A DNA stretch of 64,000 nt from Liolophura sinensis (lineage: Eukaryota > Mollusca > Polyplacophora > Chitonida > Chitonidae). This document shows, in pieces, positions 52,311 through 63,400 of the stretch. Position 1 is the stretch's first letter. Every line of letters begins with the position of its first letter. The DNA lies in contig NW_027018063.1 of NCBI RefSeq assembly GCF_032854445.1, forward strand, positions 32,692 to 96,691. Direction: 5' to 3'. The notes beneath the pieces were generated by a model, which did not search any database, was not told where the DNA came from, and saw only the letters and a program-made list of their open reading frames with translations. Position numbers and translations under genes: made by a program.

Positions 52311-52858
52311 TTGAATGATCATTGATGTCATAATCACGTGCCCAGCAACGGCTCTTACTCCATGGAAACCAGGGATACTTGCAATTTTTTAACAGCTGCC
52401 GATTTCTGGCCCAATTCCGCATCTTTTGGCACCTTACTGAAGTGGGTCAGTGTTTAGTTGTACTTTTTACAGCAGACTGTATCAAGTACCTTGTGTTTTT
52501 TATGTACAAATGGTCTGGTTTTTTCTACACGTAGATAAAGACATTGAGATTGTCTTGGACTTAGAAGTAAGACAATTGGTAGGTGAGTTAAATGGGCTTA
52601 GCCCAAAGATTTCAGGTCTTCTGGCTACCGAAGGGCACATAACTTATAGTCAAAAGTTGAATATAGTAATGACCAGTCGCGATTGTACAGAGTACAGTGT
52701 AGCCGATTTCAATAACAAAAAGACCAGGTAAAAATGCAAAAGTGGAAAAACTGTTCCAGTGCTGCTGGTAAGAGGCTAATCCGACGTATTTTGTGACGAG
52801 AAATCGAATGCTGCAAACCGCGTTGCTCTCCGACCAATACTTTTGGCTGTAGTGACAA
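52311..52858 (+). repeat. Hybrid monomer M96 with form switch A to B
   Basis: It combines the slot-3 landmark region and GGATACTTGC with the slot-1 3' part (GTGTTTAG, GGTAGGTGAG), as in M86. Its variable block, however, is TTACTGAAG (B) instead of TTATAAATG (A). M116 (63298) shares all of this. The B block is flanked on both sides by A-lineage marks, which suggests a very short conversion tract. M96 also has an added T near 52,522, a lost G near 52,624 and a lost T near 52,713, none of which is in M116. Confidence 0.8.
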
Positions 52859-55800
52859 TTGAATGATCATTTATGTCATAATCACGTGCACAGCAACGGC
52901 TCTTACTCCATGGAAACCAGGGAAATTTGCAATTTGTCAACAGCTGCCGATTTCTGGCTCAATTCCGCATCTTTTGGCACCTTATTCATGTGGTTCTGTG
53001 GTCAGTTGTACTTTTTACAGCAGACTGTATCAAGTACCTTGTGTTTTTTATGTACAAATGGTGTGGTTTTTCTACACGTAGATAAAGACATTGAGATTGT
53101 CTTGCTCTTAGAAGTAAGGCAATTGCTGGGTGAGTTAAATGGGCTTAGCCCAAAGATTTGACGTCTTCTGGGCTACCGAAGGGCACATAACTTATAGTCA
53201 AAAGTTGAATATAGTAATGACCAGTCGCGATTGTACAGAGTACAGTGTAGCCGATTTCAATTAACAAAAAGAACAGGCAAAAATGCAAAAGTGGAAAAAC
53301 TGTTCCAGTGCTGCTGGTAAGAGGCTAATCCGACGTATTTTTGTGACGAGAAATCGAATGGTGCAAACCGCGTTGCTCTCCGACCAATACTTTTGGCTGT
53401 AGCGAAAATTGAATGATCATTGATGTCATAATCACGTGCCCAGCAACGGCTCTTACTCCATGGAAACCAGGGATATTTGCAATTTTTTAACAGCTGCCAA
53501 TGCCTGGCCCAATTCCGAATCTTTTGGCACCTTATAAATGTGGGTCAGTGTTCAGTTGTACTTTTTACAGCAGACTGTATCAAGTACCTTGTGTTTTTCA
53601 TGTACAAATGGTGTGGTTTTTCTACACGTAGATAAAGACATTGAGATTGTCTTCGACTTAGAAGTTAGGCAATTGCTGGGTGAGTTAAATGGGCTTAGCC
53701 CAAAGATTTGACGTCTTCTGGGCTACCGAAGGGCACATAACATATAGTCAAAAGTTGAATATAGTAATGACCAGTCGCGATGGTACATAGTACAGTGTAG
53801 CCGATTTCAATTAACAAAAAGACCAGGCAAAAATGCAAAATTGGAAAAATTGTTCCAGTGCTGCTGGTAAGAGGCTAATACGACGTATTTTGTGACGAGA
53901 AATCGAATGGTGCAAACCGCGTTGCTCTCCGACCAATACTTTTGGCTGATAGTGACAATTGAATTATCATTTATGCCATAATCACGTGCCCAGCAATGGC
54001 TCTTACTCCATGGAAACCAGGGAAATTTGCAATTTTTCAACAGCTGCCGATGCCTGGCTCAATTCCGCATCTTTTGGCACCTTACTGAAGTGGGTCAGTG
54101 TTCAGTTGTACTTTTTACAGCAGACTGTATCAAGTACCTTGTGTTTTTATGTACAAATAGTCTGGTTTTTCTACACGTAGATAAAGACATTGAGATTGTC
54201 TTGCACTTAGAAGTAAGGCAATTGCTAAGTGAGTTAAATGGGCTTAGCCAAAGATTTCAGGTCTTCTGGGCTACCGAAGGGCACATAACTTATAGTAAAA
54301 AGTTGAATATAGTAATGACCAGTCGCGATTGTACAGAGTACAGTGTAGCCGATTTCAATTAACAAAAAGACCAGGTAAAAATGCAAAAGTGGAAAAACTG
54401 TTCCAGTTGCTGCTGGTAAGAGGCTAATCCGACGTATTTTGTGACGAGAAATCGAATGGTGCAATCCGCGTTGCTCTCGGACTAATACTTTTGCCTGTAG
54501 TGACAATTGAATGATCATTTATGTCATAATCACGTGCCCAGCAACGGCTCTTACTCCATGGAAACCAGGGAAATTTGCAATTTTTCAAAAGCTGCCGATG
54601 CCTGGCTCAATTCCGCATCTTTTGGCACCTTACTGAAGTGGGTCAGTGTTCAGTTGTACTTTTTACAGCAGACTGTATCAAGTACTTTGTGTTTTTCATG
54701 TACAAAATGGTCTGGTTTTTCTACACGTAGATAAAGACATTGAGATTGTCTTGCACTTAGAAGTAAGGCAATTGCTGGGTGAGTTAAATGAGCTTAGCCC
54801 AAAGATTTCAGGTCTTCTGGGCTACCGAAGGGCACATAACTTATAGTCAAAAGTTGAAATATAGTAATGACCAGTCGCGATTGTACAGAGTACAGTGTAG
54901 CCGATTTCAATTAACAAAAAGACCAGGCAAAAATGCAAAAGTGGAAAAACTATTCCAATGCTGCTAGTAAGAGGCTAATTCGACGTATTTTGTGACGAGA
55001 AATCGAATGGTGCAATCGGCGTTGCTCTCCGACGAATACTTTTGGCGGTAGCGACAATTGAATGATCATTTATGTCATAATAAAGTGCGTAGCAACGGCT
55101 CTTACTCCATGGAAAACAGGGAAATTTGCAATTTGTCAACAGCTGCCGATTTCTGGCTCAATTCCGCATCTTTTGGCACCTTATTCATGTGGTTCTGTGG
55201 TCAGTTGTACTTTTTACAGCAGACTGTATCAAGTACCTTGTGTTTTTTATGTACAAATGGTCTGGTTTTTCTACACGTAGATAAAGACATTGAGATTGTC
55301 TTGCTCTTAGAAGTAAGGCAATTGCTGGGTGAGTTAAATGGGCTTAGCCCAAAGATTTGACGTCTTCTGGGCTACCGAAGGGCACATAACTTATAGTCAA
55401 AAGTTGAATATAGTAATGACCAGTCGCGATTGTACAGAGTACAGTGTAGCCGATTTCAATTAACAAAAAGACCAGGCAAAAATGCAAAAGTGGAAAAACT
55501 GTTCCAGTGCTGCTGGTAAGAGGCTAATCCGACGTATTTTGTGACGAGAAATCGAATGGTGCAAACCGCGTTGCTCTCCGACCAATACTTTTGGCTGTAG
55601 CGAAAATTGAATGATCATTGATGTCATAATCACGTGCCCAGCAACGGCTCTTACTCCATGGAAACCAGGGATACTTGCAATTTTTTAACAGCTGCGAATG
55701 CCTGGCCCAATTCCGAATCTTTTGGCACCTTATAAATGTGGGTCAGTGTTCAGTTGTACTTTTTACAGCAGACTGTATCAAGTACCTTGTGTTTTTCATG

Positions 55801-56299
55801 TACAAATGGTGTGGTTTTTCTACACGTAGATAAAGACATTGAGATTGTCTTGGACTTAGAAGTTAGGCAATTGCTGGGTGAGTTAAATGGGCTTAGCCCA
55901 AAGATTTGACGTCTTCTGGGCTACCGAAGGGCACATAACATATAGTCAAAAGTTGAATATAGTAATGACCAGTCGCGATGGTACATAGTACAGTGTAGCC
56001 GATTTCAATTAACAAAAAGACCAGGTAAAAATGCAAAATTGGAAAAATTGTTCCAGTGCTGCTGGTAAGAGGCTAATCCGACGTATTTTGTGACGAGAAA
56101 TCGAATGGTGCAAACCGCGTTGCTCTCCGACCAATACTTTTGGCTGTAGTGACAATTGAATGATCATTTATGCCATAATCACGTGCCCAGCAACGGCTCT
56201 TACTCCATGGAAACCAGGGAAATTTGCAATTTTTCAACAGCTGCCGATGCCTGGCTCAATTCCGCATCTTTTGGCACCTTACTGAAGTGGGTCAGTGTT

Positions 56300-57440
56300 C
56301 TAGTTGTACTTTTTACAGCAGACTGTATCAAGTACCTTGTGTTTTTCATGTACAAATGGTGTGGTTTTTCTACACGTAGATAAAGACATTGAGATTGTCT
56401 AGGACTTAGAAGTAAGACAATTGCTGGGTGAGTTAAATGGGCTGAGCCGAAAGATTTGACGTCTTCTGGGCTACCGAAGGGCACATAACTTATAGTCTCA
56501 AAGTTGAATATAGTAATGACCAGTCGCGATTGTACAGAGTACAGTGTAGCCGATTTCAATTAACAAAAAGACCAGGTAAAAATGCAAAAGTGGAAAAACT
56601 GTCCAGTGCTGCTGGTAAGAGGCTAATCCGACGTATTTTGTGACGACAAATCGAATGGTGCAAACCGCGTTGCTCTCCGACCAATACTTTTGGCTGTAGT
56701 GACAATTGAATGATCATTTATGTCATAATCACGTGCCCAGCACGGCTCTTACTCCTTGGAAACCAGGGAAATTTGCAATTTTTCAACAGCTGCCGATGCC
56801 TGGCTCAATTCCGAATCTTTTGGCACCTTACTGAAGTGGGTCAGTGTTCAGTTGTACTTTTTACAGCAGACTGTATCAAGTACCTTGTGTTTTTCATGTA
56901 CAAATGGTATGGTTTTTCTACACGTAGATAAAGACATTGAGATTGTCTTGGACTTAGAAGTAAGACAATTGCTGGGTGAGTTAAATGGGCTTAGCCCAAA
57001 GATTTTGACGTCTTCTGGGCTACCGAAGGGCATATAACTTATAGTCAAAAGTTGAATATAGTAATGACCAGTCGCGATTGTACAGAGTACAGTGTAGCCG
57101 GCTTCAATTAACAAAAAGACCAGGCAAAAATGCAAAAGTGGAAAAACTGTTCCAGTGCTACTAGTAAGAGGCTAATCCGACGTATTTTGTGACGAGAAAT
57201 CGAATGGTGCAAACCGCGTTGCTCTCCGACCAAAACTTTGGGCTGTAGCGACAATTGAATGATCATTTATGCCATAATCACGTGCGTAGCAACGGCTCTT
57301 ACTCCATGGAAACCAGGGAAATTTGCAATTTGTCAACAGCTGCCGATGCCTGGCTCAATTCCGAATCTTTTCGCACCTTACTGAAGTGGGTCAGTTTTCA
57401 GTTGTACTTTTTACAGCAGACTGTATCAAGTACCTTGTGT
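56300..57440 (+). repeat. 5-mer family patch inside the 6-mer domain
   Basis: From within M103 (56156) to within M105 (57255) the marks are those of the 5-mer at the far left. M103's 3' half has GTCTAGGAC, GGGCTGAGCCGAAAG and TAGTCTCAAAG (M3/M8 type). M104 (56706) follows GACGACAAATCG and has GGTATGG (M4/M12 type). The 5' half of M105 has CACGTGCGTAGC, TTCCGAATC and GGTCAGTTTTCAG (M5/M10 type). The order M3-M4-M5 is kept. Before and after the patch the types are slot 4 and slot 2. It also contains single-copy indels at 56,301, 56,602, 56,742 and 57,004. Confidence 0.85.
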
Positions 57441-60400
57441 TTTTTATGTACAAATGGTGTGGTTTTTCTACACGTAGATAAAGACATTGAGATTGTCTTG
57501 CTCTTAGAAGTAAGGCAATTGCTGGGTGAGTTAAATGGGCTTAGCCCAAAGATTTGACGTCTTCTGGGCTACCGAAGGGCACATAACTTATAGTCAAAAG
57601 TTGAATATAGTAATGACCAGTCGCGATTGTACAGAGTACAGTGTAGCCGATTTCAATTAACAAAAAGAACAGGCAAAAATGCAAAATTGGAAAAACTGTT
57701 CCAGTGCTGCTGGTAAGAGGCTAATCCGACGTATTTTGTGACGAGAAATCGAATGGTGCAAACCGCGTTGCTCTCCGACCAATACTTTTGGCTGTAGCGA
57801 AAATTGAATGATCATTGATGTCATAATCACGTGCCCAGCAACGGCTCTTACTCCATGGAAACCAGGGATACTTGCAATTTTTTAACAGCTGCCGATTTCT
57901 GGCCCAATTCCGCATCTTTTGGCACCTTATAAATGTGGGTCAGTGTTTAGTTGTACTTTTTACAGCAGACTGTATCAAGTACCTTGTGTTTTTTATGTAC
58001 AAATGGTCTGGTTTTTCTACACGTAGATAAAGACATTGAGATTGTCTTGGACTTAGAAGTAAGACAATTGGTAGGTGAGTTAAATGGGCTTAGCCCAAAG
58101 ATTTCAGGTCTTCTGGGCTACCGAAGGGCACATAACTTATAGTCAAAAGTTGAATATAGTAATGACCAGTCGCGATTGTACAGAGTACAGTGTAGCCGAT
58201 TTCAATTAACAAAAAGACCAGGTAAAAATGCAAAAGTGGAAAAACTGTTCCAGTGCTGCTGGTAAGAGGCTAATCCGACGTATTTTGTGACGAGAAATCG
58301 AATGCTGCAAACCGCGTTGCTCTCCGACCAATACTTTTGGCTGTAGTGACAATTGAATGATCATTTATGCCATAATCACGTGCCCAGCAATGGCTCTTAC
58401 TCCATGGAAACCAGGGAAATTTGCAATTTTTCAACAGCTGCCGATGCCTGGCTCAATTCCGCATCTTTTGGCACCTTACTGAAGTGGGTCAGTGTTCAGT
58501 TGTACTTTTTACAGCAGACTGTATCAAGTACCTTGTGTTTTTTATGTACAAATGGTCTGGTTTTTCTACACGTAGATAAAGACATTGAGATTGTCTTGCA
58601 CTTAGAAGTAAGGCAATTGCTGGGTGAGTTAAATGGGCTTAGCCGAAAGATTTCAGGTCTTCTGGGCTACCGAAGGGCACATAACTTATAGTAAAAAGTT
58701 GAATATAGTAATGACCAGTCGCGATTGTACAGAGTACAGTGTAGCCGATTTCAATTAACAAAAAGACCAGGTAAAAATGCAAAAGTGGAAAAACTGTTCC
58801 AGTTGCTGCTGGTAAGAGGCTAATCCGACGTATTTTGTGACGAGAAATCGAATGGTGCAATCCGCGTTGCTCTCGGACTAATACTTTTGCCTGTAGTGAC
58901 AATTGAATGATCATTTATGTCATAATCACGTGCCCAGCAACGGCTCTTACTCCATGGAAACCAGGGAAATTTGCAATTTTTCAAAAGCTGCCGATGCCTG
59001 GCTCAATTCCGCATCTTTTGGCACCTTACTGAAGTGGGTCAGTGTTCAGTTGTACTTTTTACAGCAGACTGTATCAAGTACTTTGTGTTTTTCATGTACA
59101 AATGGTCTGGTTTTTCTACACGTAGATAAAGACATTGAGATTGTCTTGCACTTAGAAGTAAGGCAATTGCTGGGTGAGTTAAATGGGCTTAGCCCAAAGA
59201 TTTCAGGTCTTCTGGGCTACCGAAGGGCACATAACTTATAGTCAAAAGTTGAATATAGTAATGACCAGTCGCGATTGTACAGAGTACAGTGTAGCCGATT
59301 TCAATTAACAAAAAGACCAGGCAAAAATGCAAAAGTGGAAAAACTATTCCAATGCTGCTAGTAAGAGGCTAATTCGACGTATTTTGTGACGAGAAATCGA
59401 ATGGTGCAATCGGCGTTGCTCTCCGACGAATACTTTTGGCGGTAGCGACAATTGAATGATCATTTATGTCATAATAAAGTGCGTAGCAACGGCTCTTACT
59501 CCATGGAAACCAGGGAAATTTGCAATTTGTCAACAGCTGCCGATTTCTGGCTCAATTCCGCATCTTTTGGCACCTTATTCATGTGGTTCTGTGGTCAGTT
59601 GTACTTTTTACAGCAGACTGTATCAAGTACCTTGTGTTTTTTATGTACAAATGGTCTGGTTTTTCTACACGTAGATAAAGACATTGAGATTGTCTTGCTC
59701 TTAGAAGTAAGGCAATTGCTGGGTGAGTTAAATGGGCTTAGCCAAAGATTTGACGTCTTCTGGGCTACCCGAAGGGCACATAACTTATAGTCAAAAGTTG
59801 AATATAGTAATGACCAGTCGCGATTGTACAGAGTACAGTGTAGCCGATTTCAATTAACAAAAAGAACAGGCAAAAATGCAAAAGTGGAAAAACTGTTCCA
59901 GTGCTGCTGGTAAGAGGCTAGTCCGACGTATTTTGTGACGAGAAATCGAATGGTGCAAACCGCATGCTCTCCGACCAATACTTTTGGCTGTAGCGACAAT
60001 TCAATGAATATTGATGTCATAATAACGTGCGTAGCAACGGCTCTTACTCCATGGAAACCAGGGATATTTGCAATTTTTTAACAGCTGCCGATTTCTGGCC
60101 CAATTCCGCATCTTTTGGCACCTTATAAATGTGGGTCAGTGTTTAGTTGTACTTTTTTACAGCAGACTGTATCAAGTACCTTGTGTTTTTTATGTACAAA
60201 TGGTCTGGTTTTTCTACACGTAGATAAAGACATTGAGATTGTCTTGGACTTAGAAGTAAGACAATTGGTAGGTGAGTTAAATGGGCTTAGCCCAAAAGAT
60301 TTCAGGTCTTCTGGGCTACCGAAGGGCACATAACTTATAGTCAAAAGTTGAATATAGTAATGACCAGTCGCGATTGTACAGAGTACAGTGTAGCCGATTT

Positions 60401-63400
60401 CAATTAACAAAAGACCAGGTAAAAATGCAAAAGTGGAAAAACTGTTCCAGTGCTGCTGGTAAGAGGCTAATCCGACGTATTTTGTGACGAGAAATCGAAT
60501 GCTGCAAACCGCGTTGCTGTCCGACCAATACTTTTGGCTGTAGTGACAATTGAATGATCATTTATGTCATAATCACGTGCACAGCAACGGCTCTTACTCC
60601 ATGGAAACCAGGGATATTTGCAATTTGTCAACAGCTGCCGATTTCTGGCTCAATTCCGCATCTTTTGGCACCTTATTCATGTGGTTCTGTGGTCCAGTTG
60701 TACTTTTTACAGCAGACTGTATCAAGTACCTTGTGTTTTTTATGTACAAATGGTCTGGTTTTTCTACACGTAGATAAAGACATTGAGATTGTCTTGCTCT
60801 TAGAAGTAAGGCAATTGCTGGGTGAGTTAAATGGGCTGAGCCCAAAAATTTGACGTGTTCTGGGCTACCGAAGGGCACATAACTTATAGTCAAAAGTTGA
60901 ATATAGTAATGACCAGTCGCGATTGTACAGAGTACAGTGTAGCCGATTTCAATTAACAAAAAGAACAGGCAAAAATGCAAAAGTGGAAAAACTGTTCCAG
61001 TGCTGCTGGTAAGAGGCTAATCCGACGTATTTTGTGACGAGAAATCGAATGGTGCAAACCGCGTTGCTCTCCGACCAATACTTTTGGCTGTAGCGAAAAT
61101 TGAATGATCATTGATGTCATAATCACGTGCCCAGCAACGGCTCTTACTCCATGGAAACCAGGGATATTTGCAATTTTTTAACAGCTGCCAATGCCTGGCC
61201 CAATTCCGAATCTTTTGGCACCTTATAAATGTGGGTCAGTGTTCAGTTGTACTTTTTACAGCAGACTGTATCAAGTACCTTGTGTTTTTCATGTACAAAT
61301 GGTGTGGTTTTTCTACACGTAGATAAAGACATTGAGATTGTCTTGGACTTAGAAGTTAGGCAATTGCTGGGTGAGTTAAATGGGCTTAGCCCAAAGATTT
61401 GACGTCTTCTGGGCTACCGATGGGCACATAACATATAGTCAAAAGTTGAATATAGTAATGACCAGTCGCGATGGTACATAGTACAGTGTAGCCGATTTCA
61501 ATTAACAAAAAGACCAGGCAAAAATGCAAAATTGGAAAAATTGTTCCAGTGCTGCTGGTAAGAGGCTAATACGACGTATTTTGTGACGAGAAATCGAATG
61601 GTGCAAACCGCGTTGCTCTCCGACCAATACTTTTGGCTGTAGTGACAATTGAATGATCATTTATGCCATAATCACGTGCCCAGCAACGGCTCTTACTCCA
61701 TGGAAACCAGGGAAATTTGCAATTTTTCAACAGCTGCCGATGCCTGGCTCAATTCCGCATCTTTTGGCACCTTACTGAAGTGGGTCAGTGTTCAGTTGTA
61801 CTTTTTACAGCAGACTGTATCAAGTACCTTGTGTTTTTTATGTACAAATGGTCTGGTTTTTCTACACGTAGATAAAGACATTGAGATTGTCTTGCACTTA
61901 GAAGTAAGGCAATTGCTGGGTGAGTTAAATGGGCTTAGCCCAAAGATTTCAGGTCTTCTGGGCTACCGAAGGGCACATAACTTATAGTAAAAAGTTGAAT
62001 ATAGTAATAACCAGTCGCGATTGTACAGAGTACAGTGTAGCCGATTTCAATTAACAAAAAGACCAGGTAAAAATGCAAAAGTGGAAAATCTGTTCCAGTT
62101 GCTGCTGGTAAGAGGCTAATCCGACGTATTTTGTGACGAGAAATCGAATGGTGCAATCCGCGTTGCTCTCGGACTAATACTTTTGCCTGTAGTGACAATT
62201 GAATGATCATTGATGTCATAATCACGTGCCCAGCAACGGCTCTTACTCCATGGAAACCAGGGAAATTTGCAATTTTTCAACAGCTGCCGATGCCTGGCTC
62301 AATTCCGCATCTTTTGGCACCTTACTGAAGTGGGTCAGTGTTCAGTTGTACTTTTTACAGCAGACTGTATCAAGTACCTTGTGTTTTTCATGTACAAATG
62401 GTGTGGTTTTTCTACACGTAGATAAAGACATTGAGATTGTCTTGCACTTAGAAGTAAGGCAATTGCTGGGTGAGTTAAATGGGCTTAGCCCAAAGATTTC
62501 AGGTCTTCTGGGCTACCGAAGGGCACATAACTTATAGTCAAAAGTTGAATATAGTAATGACCAGTCGCGATTGTACAGAGTACAGTGTAGCCGATTTCAA
62601 TTAACAAAAAGACCAGGCAAAAATGCAAAAGTGGAAAAACTGTTCCAGTTGCTGCTAGTAAGAGGCTAATTCGACGTATTTTGTGACGAGAAATCGAATG
62701 GTGCAATCCGCGTTGCTCTCCGACGAATACTTTTGGCGGTAGCGACAATTGAATGATCATTTATGTCATAATAAAGTGCGTAGCAACGGCTCTTACTCCA
62801 TGGAAACCAGGGAAATTTGCAATTTGTCAACAGCTGCCGATTTCTGGCTCAAATCCGCATCTTTTGGCACCTTATTCATGTGGTTCTGTGGTCAGTTGTA
62901 CTTTTTACAGCAGACTGTATCAAGTACCTTGTGTTTTTTATGTACAAATGGTCTGGTTTTTCTACACGTAGATAAAGACATTGAGATTGTCTTGCTCTTA
63001 GAAGTAAGGCAATTGCTGGGTGAGTTAAATGGGCTTAGCCCAAAGATTTGACGTCTTCTGGGCTACCGAAGGGCACATAACTTATAGTCAAAAGTTGAAT
63101 ATAGTAATGACCAGTCGCGATTGTACAGAGTACAGTGTAGCCGATTTCAATTAACAAAAAGAACAGGCAAAAATGCAAAAGTGGAAAAACTGTTCCAGTG
63201 CTGCTGGTAAGAGGCTAATCCGACGTATTTTGTGACGAGAAATCGAATGGTGCAAACCGCGTTGCTCTCCGACCAATACTTTTGGCTGTAGCGAAAATTG
63301 AATGATCATTGATGTCATAATCACGTGCCCAGCAACGGCTCTTACTCCATGGAAACCAGGGATACTTGCAATTTTTTAACAGCTGCCGATTTCTGGCCCA

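Larger units (their letters stand above)
46454..53012 (+). repeat. 20-monomer segment, copy 1 (partner at ~+10,987 bp)
   Basis: M86-M97 (46818 to 52859) match M106-M117 (57804 to 63847) at 10,985-10,988 bp. The match includes rare features shared only by the pair: AAAATTGGAAAAACTG near 46,697, a hybrid monomer at 46818, CTGTCCGACC near 49,532, AAAAATTTGACGTGTTC near 49,855, and CTCAAATCCGC near 51,862. Small offset changes come from single-base indels private to one copy. This level sits above the 6-mer and overlaps it. Confidence 0.88.
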
